From Streptomyces tardus (lineage in GTDB: Bacteria > Actinomycetota > Actinomycetes > Streptomycetales > Streptomycetaceae), in NCBI RefSeq assembly GCF_018101125.2, contig NZ_JAELVF020000001.1:2184922-2248921 (forward strand): 64,000 nucleotides of DNA, written 5' to 3'. A program made the position numbers and the translations under genes. Of this stretch, positions 8,470-18,122 are shown in pieces. The notes beneath the pieces are model-generated. The model was not told where the DNA came from. It was given only the letters and a program-made list of their open reading frames with translations, and ran no database searches. The stretch's first letter is position 1. Each line of letters begins with the position of its first letter.

Positions 8470-8602
8470 GGGCCCACTGCCTGTCGTTCGGATCTTCGCC
8501 GGGCTCGCGACGCCTGGTGGCCACCGCTCCCCGATCCGGCAAGACCCTAACGACAGGCTCCGGCCCACACACCACGTCCTGACACTCATCACGGGGGTTT
8601 CC

Positions 8603-8905
8603 ATGACATACGCGGCATCGAGTTCCGAGCGCATAGGACTCCTGCCCGCCCTGGAGCGGCAGGAGGTGCTGGAGACGCTCGCCGTCCGGCACTTCAAGGC
8701 GGCCCTGCTGATGGAGGACGAGGAGGAACTCCCCCTGGACGCCAGCTTCTTCGACATCGGGCTGACGTCCCTTCGCCTGATGGACGTCAAGCAGAGCCTG
8801 GAACGGGAGCTCGGCCTTGAGATCGACTCCACGGCCCTGTTCAACCAGCCCACCGTCGAGCAGCTCGTCGAGTACCTGAGCGGCATTCTGGAGGCCCGCG
8901 CATGA
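8603..8905 (+). CDS. Discrete acyl carrier protein
   Basis: This 100-aa carrier protein starts at ATG 8603 (MTYAASSSERIGLL). The phosphopantetheine site is Ser56 in FDIGLTSLRLMDVK, so Thr-Ser replaces the usual Asp-Ser. The helix III region NQPTVEQLVEYLSG is typical of PKS-type carrier domains. Its stop overlaps the PKS start (ATGA), so the two are translationally coupled and it probably works with that PKS, either as starter carrier or as acceptor of the finished chain. Confidence 0.85.
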   Translation: MTYAASSSERIGLLPALERQEVLETLAVRHFKAALLMEDEEELPLDASFFDIGLTSLRLMDVKQSLERELGLEIDSTALFNQPTVEQLVEYLSGILEARA

Positions 8906-11900
8906 GTGAAGGCCAGCACCAGCCCGACCACGGGAGCCCGGAGCGCACTCTCGACGCCTATCTGCGGGAGGTGGCCGGCCCCGCCCGTGCCGAGCAGGCG
9001 GACGCGGACGAGCTGCTGAAGCGCAAGTACGAGCCGATCGCCGTCGTCGGCATCGGGCTGCGGTTCCCCGGCGGCAACGACTCGCTGGACGAGTTCGACG
9101 ACTTCCTGCGCACGGGAGGCTCCGGCATCGTCCCGCTGCCCGAGGACCGTTGGAACGTCGAGCAGTTCACTCCCGAGGACCCGGCCGACCCCGAGGAGAA
9201 GGGGCGCATCAGGACCTCCGGCGGCGGCTTCCTGGACCGAATCGACCTCTTCGACGCCCCGTTCTTCAACATCTCGCCCAAAGAGGCCCAGTACATCGAC
9301 CCGCAGCAGCGGATGGTGCTGGAGACGGCCTGGAAGGCCCTGGAGCACGCCAACATCGACCCGACCGCCCTGCGCCGCGGCAACGGCGGCGTCTACATCG
9401 GCGCCAGCTCCATCGACTACGCGCTGGAGCTGGACGCCCTCCCGTACGACCAGCTGGACGGCCTGTTGGCGTCCGGCATCACGATGTTCCCGCTCTCCGG
9501 GCGGCTCTCCTACTTCCTGGGCTGGCGCGGGCCGAGCGTCAGCGTCGACACCGCCTGCTCCTCCTCGCTCGCCGCGCTCCACATGGCCGCGCAGGGGCTG
9601 CGCAACGGGGAGACCGACATCGCGCTGTGCGGCGGGGTGAACGCGCTGCACCACCCGCGCATCCCGGTGATGTTCAGCCACGCCAACATGCTTGCGCCGG
9701 ACGGCCTCTGCAAGACCTTCGACGAGTCGGCCGACGGCTATGTGCGCGCCGAGGGCTGCGGAATCCTGGTGCTGAAGCGGCTGTCCGACGCGACCCGGGA
9801 CGGCGACGACGTCCTCGCGGTGATCCGCGGCACCGCCGTCGGCCAGGACGGCGACAGCGCCGGTCTGACCGTGCCGAACGGCGTCGCGCAGGAAGCGGTG
9901 ATGCGCCGCGCGCTGGAGGCCGCGCTGTTGGAGCCGGCCGACATCCAGTACGTGGAGGCGCACGGCACCGGTACGCCGCTGGGCGACCCGATCGAACTCG
10001 GCGCCATCAACGACGCGTTCGCCTCCGGACACTCCAAGGACTCGCCGCTGCTGGTCGGTTCGGTGAAGACCAACCTCGGGCACATGGAGCCGGCCTCCGG
10101 CGTGGTCGGCCTGATCAAGGCCGTGCTGCAACTGCGCAGCGGCACCGTCTATCCGCATCTGAACCTCGACAACCCCTCGGGCCGCATCCCCTGGGACGTC
10201 TACGCCGTCAAGGTGCCGAAGGAGTGCACGCCCTATCCGGCCGGAATCCGGCGGGCCCTGGTCAACAGCTTCGGCTTCGCCGGGACCATCGGCGCCGCCG
10301 TACTGGAGGAGGCCCCCCGACTGGCCGACGCCCAGCGCCCCGCCGCCGCCGCACCGGCAGCCGCCGCGACCGACGCCCAGCGCCCTGCCGCCGACGCGAT
10401 CGCCGCCGCGCGCCCGCCCGCCGACGGGACGCCCGACGCCACCCCCGCCGCCGCGCCGCCCCGGCTGTTCGCCCTCTCCGCCAAGAGCGACGCCGCGCTG
10501 ACCGCGCAACTCGCCCGATACCGCGAGCTGTTGGACGCACGCCCGGACCTCGACCTGGACGCGCTCTGCTTCACCGCCCAGACCGGCCGGGCGCACTTCT
10601 CCCACCGCGTCGCGCACCCCTTCACCGACCGCGACGACCTGCTCGCGCACCTCGACGAGGAGGCCGCAAAGGAGAAGCGGCCGGCCGCCCCGCGCATCCG
10701 CAGGACCGCGTTCCTGTTCACCGGACAGGGCTCGCAGTACCCGGGCATGGGCGCCGCGCTCTACCAGCGCCACCCGGTCTTCCGCGCCCTGGTCGACGAG
10801 TGCGACGCGCTCTTCGCGCCGCTGATCGGACGTTCGGTGCGGGAGCTGGTCACCAGCCACGACGTGACGGCCGAGGACCTGGGCGAGACCGCCCACACCC
10901 AGCCCGCGCTCTTCACCCTGGAGTACGCGCTGGCGGGACTCTGGACCTCCTGGGGGGTACGGCCGCAGGCCCTGATCGGCCACAGCATCGGCGAGGTGGT
11001 CGCCGCGGCCGTCGCCGGGCTGTTCACGCTGCCGGACGCGGTGACCCTGGTCGCCGCCCGATCCCGGCTGATGCAGTCGGTGCGCGCCGACGGCACGATG
11101 GCCGCGGTGTCCGCACCCGCGGAGGATGTCGAACCGCTGCTCGCGGACCACCCCGAACTGGCGCTCGCCGCCGTGAACGCGCCCGACCAGTGCGTGATCT
11201 CCGGAGCGCGCGCCTCGGTCGACGAGGTCTGCGCCGGACTCGTCGAACAGGGCGTGCGGGTCAGCCCGTTGACGGTCTCGCACGCCTTCCACTCGCCGCA
11301 GATGGCCGAGGTGTTCGACGAGTTCCGCGCCGCGATCGCCGGTGTCTCCTTCCACGAGCCGAAGATCACCCTGATCTCCAACGTCACCGGCAGGCCCGCC
11401 AGGCTCGCCCAGATCGGCAACGCCGACTACTGGGTGCGCCACATCGGTGAGCCGGTGCGCTTCATGGACGGCATCCGCGCGGTGGCCAAGCGCGGACGGC
11501 ACGCCCTGATCGAGATCGGCCCGTCCACCGCGCTCACCGCGCTCGCCAAACGCTGCGTGCCCGCCGACGACCACCTCTGGCTGCCCTCGTTGCAGAAGCG
11601 CCTGCCGGACGGGAGCGTGCTGCTCCGCTCGCTCGCGGACTACTACACCGCGGGCCTGACGGTCGGTTGGGACGGCTACCAGGGGGCTCACGCGCCGAAC
11701 AGGGTGACGCTGCCCACGTACGCCTTCCAGCGCAGGCGGCACTGGCTGCCCGTCGCGCTTCCCTCGGCCGACAACGCCGGCGCGGCGGGACCGGCGACCC
11801 ATCCGCTGCTGGGCACCGCGACCGACCCCGAAGCGGACCGGTTCGCCGCCGGCACACGGGAGTTCACCGCCGTACTGGGCGCGCGCCGACTGCCCGCGCT

Positions 11901-14900
11901 GGCCGGCTACCGCACCCCCGCCGGGGCCGAACTGCCGCCGGGGGCACACGTCGAGCTGCTGCTCGCGCTTCAGGACGCGGTGTACGGGCGCACCGACGCG
12001 GCTGTCCGCGCCCTGCGCCTCCACCGGCCGCTGCGGCTGCCCGAGGAGTCGGACACCGCCGCCACCGTCGAACTGCGCACCCGGCTGGTGCCGTTGCCCG
12101 ACAGCGGCGCCGAGGTGCAGGTGGAGATCCTGAGCGGGCACGGCGAACAGGAGATCCTGCACGCGGACGCGCTGCTGGACCTGCGGCCGAGCCAGACGGG
12201 AGACCTGGCAACCCGCAAGCTGCTGCGCGCCGAGGCCGAGGCCGTCGAGGTGCTGGAGACCGTGGACGGCGTGGACGTCTACACCGACCTCACGGCTGCC
12301 GGGCACGAATTCGGCGCCCGGCTGGGGACGTTGGAGCAGGTCACCAGGTACCGGGGCGGCCTCCTCACGGGTGAGCTGTCCGTGCCGCCGGCCGGGGCAC
12401 TGGACCAACTGCCGCTCGCCGCGCTCTCCGGCGCCCTGCACGCGCTGACCGTCACCGACCACGGGGCGCCGGCACTGGCGCCGGTGCGGTTCGGTGCGAT
12501 CCGGCTCTACAAGAAGCCGCGCGCCGACCGCCTGCGGGTGCTCGCCCGCATCCGGGAGAACGCCGGCGCCCGCAGCGGGTCCGATCCGCGTGCGGACGGA
12601 CGACGGATCGCCGACCTGCTGCTGATGGAGGGCGACCAGCCGGTGGCCCTGTTCGCGGACGTCGAACTCGCCCGCGCCCAGGAGCCGGACCGGCAGCGGA
12701 ACTTCCTGCACCGGCTGCGCTGGCTGCGGCGCGCCGCGGTGCCCGTCGAGGGTGCGCCCGGCGCGGAGCGCCACGCGGTCGCCGTACTGCCCGCCGACGC
12801 GCCCGCGCGAGGCCCCCTGGCCGAGCGGGCCGCGGCGGCCGGGGCCCGGCTGAGCACCGCGCAGGACACCGCGGCGCTGCGCGCGGCGCTGCGCGATCCG
12901 TCCGTGACGGAGGTGGTGTGGTTCTGGCGGCCGGGCGAGCAGCGCGAGACCGGCGGTCCGGCCTCGGCCGCGACCCTGCGCGCCGAGTGCGAGGACAACT
13001 ACCGCCGACTGCTGGAGACCGTCGCCGCCCTGGCGGACGCCGCCGGCCGCGCTCCCCGGCTGTGGCTGGTGACCGAGCGCGCCCAGTGGCTGCCCGACGA
13101 TCTGCCCGGCACGGGCGAGCAGTTGGCGGCCGGCACCCTGTGGGGCTTCGGCCACACCCTGCTCAACGAGTACCCGCAGTACCGTCCGACCCTGGTCGAC
13201 CTGCCGGCCGGCGGCGACCCCGGCGGTCTGGTCGCCGAGTGGGCGGCGCCGCAGGAGGGCGAGTTCCAGATCGCCTTCCGCGACGGCTCCCGCCACGTGC
13301 GGCGGCTGCTGCCCGGCGACCGCTCGCCGGACTGGCCCGGCGGCTTCGAACTGCGGCCGTCAGCAGCCGGGGAGCACGCCGAGATCGTCCCGGTTCCCGC
13401 CGCCGACCGGCCGCCGCTCGCCGGCGAGGTGCAGGTGCGGGTGTACGTCGCCGGGCTCTCGGCCGCCGACGTGCGGCGGTCCTCCGAAGGCGAGGACACC
13501 GTCCTCGGCACCGGCGCGAGCGGCGTCGTGCTGGCGGTGGGTGAGGGGGTCGGCCTGCCGGTCGGCAGCCAGGTGTTGCTGCGGACCGGGGGCACGCTCC
13601 GGCGCACGGTGACGGTCCCCGCCGGCGAGGTCTCGCCCGTACCCGCGGGCACCCCGCTGACCGAGGCGGCAGCCGCCCTCGCCGCCGAACTCGACGCCGC
13701 CGAACTCGACGCCGCCGAACTCGACGCCGCCGAGCTCGATGCTCCCCAACCCTCCCCGCCCGGCGCCGACTTGAACGGGCCCGACCGGCCGGCGGGCGAA
13801 CTGCCCGGGGCCGGCGGCGACGCCCGTTCCGACGTGGTCTGCTACGGGCTGGAGGAGACGGACGAGGCGCTCGCCGCAGTCGCCCGCGGCGCCGCTCCCG
13901 GCACCGTGGTGGTCTGCCTCCACCCGGTCGCCGAACCGGGCCGCCGACCGGAAGCGGCGGCGGACGGCCCCGCCCGGACCCCGGCCCCCGACGGCGACGA
14001 GAACGTCGGCGTCCGTCCGGACCGGCTCTACCTGATCACCGGTGGTCTCGGCGGCCTCGGCCTGGTGACGGCCCGCAAGCTGGTGGATCTCGGGGCGCGG
14101 CACCTGGCCCTGGTCAGCCGCGGCGGCCGGGCGACGCCCGAAGCGGCGCCGGTGCTCGCGGAGTTGGAACAGCGAGCCGAGGTACGGCTGCTGCGCGCCG
14201 ACGTCTCCCTGCCCGAGGACGTGAAGCGGCTGACCGCCGAACTCGGCGAGATCGCCGCGTCCGGATGTCCGGTGGGCGGCATCGTGCACGCGGCCGGCGC
14301 CATCGGCAAATCGCTGGTCTCCAACCTGACCTGGGAGGAGATCGACACCCAGTTCGGCCCCAAGGTCTACGGCGGCTGGCTGCTGCACGAGGCCGCCGAG
14401 TCCTTCCCCGAGCTGGACTTCTTCATCTCCTACTCCTCGATCGCCGCCGTCGTCGGCGGAGCCACCCAGGCGCACTACGCCGGGGCCAGCGCGTTCCTGG
14501 ACGGGCTGACGGAGTGGCGGGCCCGGAAGGGTCTGCCGGCCACCTCCGCCAACTGGGGCGCCTGGGCTGCGGTGGGCATGTCGGCGCGGCTGGACGACTC
14601 GCTCGGCAAGGAGATCGTCCGAGGCGGCATCGCCTTCTTCTCGCCCTCCAGGGCGCTGCGCACCCTGGACCGGATGTGGCGCGAGGGCGCCGTACGACGG
14701 GTCGTGGGCGAGGTCGACTGGAATCGCTTCACCCAACTCTCGCCCGTGGACAACCGGTTGTACGCCCGGCTCGTCGCGCCGGGCACCGGCGGGGACGCCG
14801 AGGGGGGCGACGCTCTCGACGTGGCAGCCCTGGTGGCGCTGCCCGGCCGGGAGCGCGGCGCGGCCATCGCCGGCGTCGTCACCGAACGGGTGGCCGCCAC

Positions 14901-15111
14901 TCTGCGGATGGCCCCCGACGATCCGCTGGACCCCACCGCGGAGTTCGTCTCGCTGGGGTTGGACTCGCTGATGGGGATGGAGGTCAAGAGCGGCCTGGAG
15001 AAGGCGTTCGGACTGGCGCTGCCCGCCTCGCTCGTCTTCGACCACCCGTCGGTCCAGCAGCTCAGCGACTTTCTGGAGAGCCAGCTCGTACCGCAGGAGG
15101 CAGCCGCATGA
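8902..15111 (+). CDS. Single-module type I PKS: KS-AT-DH(degenerate)-ER(remnant)-KR-ACP
   Basis: This 2069-aa polyketide synthase has one module. The KS (about 44-465) has Cys219 in VDTACSSS, His354 in EAHGTGT and His394. The AT (about 605-900) has GHSIGE with Ser695 and HAFHS at 794, the malonyl-CoA signature. A double-hotdog region (about 985-1260) lacks the HxxxGxxxxP His (LPALAGYRTPAG instead) and the second catalytic Asp, so it is probably an inactive DH. A short ER N-terminal fragment (about 1500-1590) runs into a repeat linker and has no NADPH-binding half. The KR has GGLGGLG at 1714 and Tyr1859. The ACP Ser is 2022 (LGLDSL). One module without a fused thioesterase suggests iterative use or a single extension of a fatty acyl starter. 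Expected output is a beta-hydroxyacyl chain. Confidence 0.92.
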   Translation: MSEGQHQPDHGSPERTLDAYLREVAGPARAEQADADELLKRKYEPIAVVGIGLRFPGGNDSLDEFDDFLRTGGSGIVPLPEDRWNVEQFTPEDPADPEEKGRIRTSGGGFLDRIDLFDAPFFNISPKEAQYIDPQQRMVLETAWKALEHANIDPTALRRGNGGVYIGASSIDYALELDALPYDQLDGLLASGITMFPLSGRLSYFLGWRGPSVSVDTACSSSLAALHMAAQGLRNGETDIALCGGVNALHHPRIPVMFSHANMLAPDGLCKTFDESADGYVRAEGCGILVLKRLSDATRDGDDVLAVIRGTAVGQDGDSAGLTVPNGVAQEAVMRRALEAALLEPADIQYVEAHGTGTPLGDPIELGAINDAFASGHSKDSPLLVGSVKTNLGHMEPASGVVGLIKAVLQLRSGTVYPHLNLDNPSGRIPWDVYAVKVPKECTPYPAGIRRALVNSFGFAGTIGAAVLEEAPRLADAQRPAAAAPAAAATDAQRPAADAIAAARPPADGTPDATPAAAPPRLFALSAKSDAALTAQLARYRELLDARPDLDLDALCFTAQTGRAHFSHRVAHPFTDRDDLLAHLDEEAAKEKRPAAPRIRRTAFLFTGQGSQYPGMGAALYQRHPVFRALVDECDALFAPLIGRSVRELVTSHDVTAEDLGETAHTQPALFTLEYALAGLWTSWGVRPQALIGHSIGEVVAAAVAGLFTLPDAVTLVAARSRLMQSVRADGTMAAVSAPAEDVEPLLADHPELALAAVNAPDQCVISGARASVDEVCAGLVEQGVRVSPLTVSHAFHSPQMAEVFDEFRAAIAGVSFHEPKITLISNVTGRPARLAQIGNADYWVRHIGEPVRFMDGIRAVAKRGRHALIEIGPSTALTALAKRCVPADDHLWLPSLQKRLPDGSVLLRSLADYYTAGLTVGWDGYQGAHAPNRVTLPTYAFQRRRHWLPVALPSADNAGAAGPATHPLLGTATDPEADRFAAGTREFTAVLGARRLPALAGYRTPAGAELPPGAHVELLLALQDAVYGRTDAAVRALRLHRPLRLPEESDTAATVELRTRLVPLPDSGAEVQVEILSGHGEQEILHADALLDLRPSQTGDLATRKLLRAEAEAVEVLETVDGVDVYTDLTAAGHEFGARLGTLEQVTRYRGGLLTGELSVPPAGALDQLPLAALSGALHALTVTDHGAPALAPVRFGAIRLYKKPRADRLRVLARIRENAGARSGSDPRADGRRIADLLLMEGDQPVALFADVELARAQEPDRQRNFLHRLRWLRRAAVPVEGAPGAERHAVAVLPADAPARGPLAERAAAAGARLSTAQDTAALRAALRDPSVTEVVWFWRPGEQRETGGPASAATLRAECEDNYRRLLETVAALADAAGRAPRLWLVTERAQWLPDDLPGTGEQLAAGTLWGFGHTLLNEYPQYRPTLVDLPAGGDPGGLVAEWAAPQEGEFQIAFRDGSRHVRRLLPGDRSPDWPGGFELRPSAAGEHAEIVPVPAADRPPLAGEVQVRVYVAGLSAADVRRSSEGEDTVLGTGASGVVLAVGEGVGLPVGSQVLLRTGGTLRRTVTVPAGEVSPVPAGTPLTEAAAALAAELDAAELDAAELDAAELDAPQPSPPGADLNGPDRPAGELPGAGGDARSDVVCYGLEETDEALAAVARGAAPGTVVVCLHPVAEPGRRPEAAADGPARTPAPDGDENVGVRPDRLYLITGGLGGLGLVTARKLVDLGARHLALVSRGGRATPEAAPVLAELEQRAEVRLLRADVSLPEDVKRLTAELGEIAASGCPVGGIVHAAGAIGKSLVSNLTWEEIDTQFGPKVYGGWLLHEAAESFPELDFFISYSSIAAVVGGATQAHYAGASAFLDGLTEWRARKGLPATSANWGAWAAVGMSARLDDSLGKEIVRGGIAFFSPSRALRTLDRMWREGAVRRVVGEVDWNRFTQLSPVDNRLYARLVAPGTGGDAEGGDALDVAALVALPGRERGAAIAGVVTERVAATLRMAPDDPLDPTAEFVSLGLDSLMGMEVKSGLEKAFGLALPASLVFDHPSVQQLSDFLESQLVPQEAAA
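13681..13740 (+). repeat. Four tandem 15-bp repeats inside the PKS gene
   Basis: Four consecutive 15-bp units (GCCGCCGAACTCGAC; the fourth differs at two bases) encode four copies of AAELD at residues 1594-1613. They sit where the nucleotide-binding half of the ER domain would begin, joining the ER remnant to a Pro/Gly-rich linker before the KR. Confidence 0.9.
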
Positions 15112-16814
15112 CGGAGACGACAGCCACCACCACCCGGCGCGCCCCGGGCCTCCCGGCGGAAGGCGCCCAACCCGGGCCCGACGGGGGGACGCGGACGGGC
15201 TGGACGCTGGCCGCCCGCAGCGCCGAGCACGCGGCGCTGCGGCCGGACCACCCCGCCGTTCGCTGCGAGGACCGCACTCTCACCCACGCGGAACTGCACC
15301 GCTACAGCAACCGGCTGGCACACGGCCTGCGCGCGGCCGGAGTGGGTCGCGCGGACCGGGTCGCCTTCCTCGGCCGGGAGTCCGAGGACTACTACGCGCT
15401 GGTCCTCGCCTGCGCCAAGGCCGGCGCAGTCATGGTCCCGGTCAACTGGCGGCTCACCGGGGGCGAGGTGGACCACATCCTGCGCGACTCGGGCGCCCGA
15501 CTCCTCTTCGTGGAGGAGGAGTTCGCCGCCGTCGCCGGGCGGATACTGCCCCGGCTGCCGGAAGTGAGGGAGGTCGTCAGCACCGACGGCCCCACCGACC
15601 GTGACGGCGACGGTGACGAGCCCGCCGACGGTGACGGCCCCGGTCGCGTCGGCCGTGGGGCCGGCCTCCGGCGCTGGTGCGCAGCCCACCCGGACACCGA
15701 CCACTCCCCCGGCACCGGACCCGACGACCCCGTCGCGCAGATCTACACCAGCGGAACCACCGGCCTGCCCAAGGGTGTGGTGCTGGCCCAGCGGAGCTTC
15801 TTCACGCTGCCGCGGGCCATGCGTGCCGACGGTGTCGCGTGGATCGACTGGCTCCCGGAGGACGTCAACCTGATCTCGCTGCCCGGCTTCGGCATCGCCG
15901 GACTCGGCTGGTTCCTGCACGGCTTCAACGCGGGCGGCACCAACATCGTGATGCGGATGTTCGTCGCCAAGGAGGCGGTCGAGCTCATCGAGCGGCACCG
16001 GGTGACCACGACCTTCGCCGCTCCCGCGATGCTCGGGATGATGCTGGACGAACCCGCCGCCTCCGCCGAGGCGTTCGCCTCGCTGCGCAAGATCGCCTAC
16101 GGTGCCGCGCCCATCTCGGAACCGCTGCTGCGTCGCAGCATGGAGGTCTTCGGCTGCGAGCTGGCACAGATCTACGCCAGTACGGAGACCGGGAGCGTCG
16201 CGGTCAGCCTGCCCCCGGAGGAGCACTACCCGGGCAATCCGCTGCTGCTCTCGGTCGGCCGCGCCTGCCCGGGGAACGAACTGCGGATCGTCGACCCGCA
16301 GGGGCAGGAGCTGCCGGCGGGCGAGATCGGCCAGGTGTGCATCCGTACGCCCTCGGCGATGCTCGGCTACTGGCGGCTGCCGGAGGTGACCGCCGCGACG
16401 CTCGTCGACGGCTGGCTGCACATGGGCGACGCCGGCTGTCTGGACGAGGCGGGGAACCTCTTCCTGTGCGACCGCATCAACGACACGATCATCGTGGGCG
16501 GTCAGAACGTCTACCCGGCCGAGGTGGAGAAGGCGCTCGCCGAGCATCCCGCGGTGGCCGACTCGGCGGTGGTCGGCCTGCCCGACCCGCGCTGGGGCGA
16601 GACGGTCCAGGCCGTGGTGGTGCTGCGCGAGGGCGCCGCGGCGACGCCCCGCCAGCTGCTGATGTTCCTGCACGGGCGCATCGCCGACTACAAGATCCCG
16701 TGCGACTACCGGTTCACCGACACCCTGCCCCGCAACCCCTCCGGCAAGGTGCTGCGGCGGGAGATACGCGAGCGGCTGCGCGAGCAGGCGGCGGCCGTCC
16801 CCGACCGGCCCTGA
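15108..16814 (+). CDS. Acyl-AMP ligase (ANL superfamily)
   Basis: This 568-aa adenylate-forming enzyme activates a carboxylic acid as acyl-AMP for transfer to CoA or an ACP. The P-loop motif YTSGTTGLPKGVVLAQ is intact (about 208-223), followed by YGAAPISEPLL, YASTETGSVAV, the GDAG hinge region (HMGDAGCLDEAG) and the C-terminal catalytic Lys in PRNPSGKVLRREI. A Gly/Asp-rich insertion precedes the P-loop. The start overlaps the PKS stop (ATGA). It could load a free fatty acid onto the discrete ACP or onto CoA. Fatty acyl-AMP versus acyl-CoA ligase cannot be told apart by eye. Confidence 0.88.
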   Translation: MTETTATTTRRAPGLPAEGAQPGPDGGTRTGWTLAARSAEHAALRPDHPAVRCEDRTLTHAELHRYSNRLAHGLRAAGVGRADRVAFLGRESEDYYALVLACAKAGAVMVPVNWRLTGGEVDHILRDSGARLLFVEEEFAAVAGRILPRLPEVREVVSTDGPTDRDGDGDEPADGDGPGRVGRGAGLRRWCAAHPDTDHSPGTGPDDPVAQIYTSGTTGLPKGVVLAQRSFFTLPRAMRADGVAWIDWLPEDVNLISLPGFGIAGLGWFLHGFNAGGTNIVMRMFVAKEAVELIERHRVTTTFAAPAMLGMMLDEPAASAEAFASLRKIAYGAAPISEPLLRRSMEVFGCELAQIYASTETGSVAVSLPPEEHYPGNPLLLSVGRACPGNELRIVDPQGQELPAGEIGQVCIRTPSAMLGYWRLPEVTAATLVDGWLHMGDAGCLDEAGNLFLCDRINDTIIVGGQNVYPAEVEKALAEHPAVADSAVVGLPDPRWGETVQAVVVLREGAAATPRQLLMFLHGRIADYKIPCDYRFTDTLPRNPSGKVLRREIRERLREQAAAVPDRP

Positions 16815-17008
16815 CCCGCGCACCCGCCCATCCCGCCCATCCCGCACGCGCCGCACCGCACATCCGCCGCACGTATCCACCACGCGCGTCCACCGCACGG
16901 AGCGCGCCCGCCGCGCACCGAACCGGAGGCCGGCCCGAGCCGGCCCCGGCCCGGGGCGGGACCGCACCCGGTCGCGCTGACCACGACGCCACGAAGGGAC
17001 CCACGCAC

Positions 17009-18058
17009 ATGGCCACATCAGACGCTCCCCGCACCGCCTCCGGCGGCGCGCCGACGGGGGCGGTCAACATCGGCGTTCTGCTGCCGACCAGGGAGCAGGC
17101 CATCACCGGCACGTTCGACGCCGATCCGCTGCTCCAATTCGCCCGCACCGCCGAGGAGTGGGGATTCGACTCGGTGTGGACCGGCGATTCGCTCGTCGCC
17201 CGGCCGCGGCTGGACCCGCTGGTGGTGCTCGCCGCGGCGGGCGCCGCGACCAGCCGCGTCACACTGGGCACGGCGGCCCTCACGCCCGCGCTGCGGCACC
17301 CGCTGATCGGCGCCAACATGCTCGCCAGCCTGGACCACGTCTGCGGCTCGCGGCTCGTACTGGGGCTGGGCTCGGGGTTCCCGGTGCCCGAGACGGAGGC
17401 CGAATTCGCCGCGGTGGGAGCCGAGTTCGGCGGCCGGGCCGGTCGTCTGGACGAGATCACCCGGCTCTGGCGCACTGCTTGGCGCAGCCACGAGCGGGGC
17501 GCTCCCACGGACTTCGAGGGCCGCTACTGGCAGGCCGAAGGGCTCGACCGGCTGCCCCGGACCCGCACCCCGGGCGGACCGCCGCTCTGGCTGGCCGGCA
17601 GCGACACCCCGCGCGTACTGGCCAGGGTGGCGCGCGAGTACGACGGCTGGCTGCCGTTCCTGCCCACCGCCGCGGCGTACGGGGCGGCGCGGCGCACTCT
17701 GGCCGAACTGACCGTGGCGCAGGGGCGCCCGGCGGACGCCGTCACGCCCGGCTTCTACGCGACCCTCACCGTCAACGACGACGAGGAGCGCGCCAAGGCG
17801 GAGCTGGAGCACTACGTCGAGCACTACTACGGCCGCTCCCTGGAGGCGATGGCGACCATCCAGGCGTACGGCTGGGGCAGCCCCGCCAAGTGCGCGCAGT
17901 GGCTCGCCGGCTACGTGCAACAGGGCGCCCGGCACATCGTGCTGCGGATCGGATCGCTCGACCCCGAGCCGCAGTTGAAGCAGATCGCCGAGGAGCTGCT
18001 GCCTGCCGTCCGCGCCCTCGGCCGACCCGGCGGGGCCGGCGCGTCAGCGCGGTCGTGA
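17009..18058 (+). CDS. Luciferase-like flavin/F420-dependent oxidoreductase
   Basis: This 349-aa TIM-barrel protein of the bacterial luciferase-like superfamily starts at ATG 17009 behind ACGAAGGGAC. Family marks are FARTAEEWGFDSVWTGDSL (about 39-57), TLGTAALTPALRHPL, RLVLGLGSGFPV and LWLAGSDTPRVL. The 194-bp spacer after the ligase holds no gene. FMN versus F420 use cannot be decided by eye. In this operon it may hydroxylate or oxidise the acyl chain or an intermediate; that is inference. Confidence 0.82.
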   Translation: MATSDAPRTASGGAPTGAVNIGVLLPTREQAITGTFDADPLLQFARTAEEWGFDSVWTGDSLVARPRLDPLVVLAAAGAATSRVTLGTAALTPALRHPLIGANMLASLDHVCGSRLVLGLGSGFPVPETEAEFAAVGAEFGGRAGRLDEITRLWRTAWRSHERGAPTDFEGRYWQAEGLDRLPRTRTPGGPPLWLAGSDTPRVLARVAREYDGWLPFLPTAAAYGAARRTLAELTVAQGRPADAVTPGFYATLTVNDDEERAKAELEHYVEHYYGRSLEAMATIQAYGWGSPAKCAQWLAGYVQQGARHIVLRIGSLDPEPQLKQIAEELLPAVRALGRPGGAGASARS

Positions 18059-18122
18059 CCGGATGCCAACCGGGTCGCCGGCGGCGGCAGCCCACTTCCA
18101 ACGCACACCAAGGAGTCCACAC

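Noticed and set aside
8428..13296. 1622-codon minus-strand frame
   Set aside because: It is a high-GC shadow of the PKS gene, with low-complexity Gly/Arg/Val composition and no domain signal.
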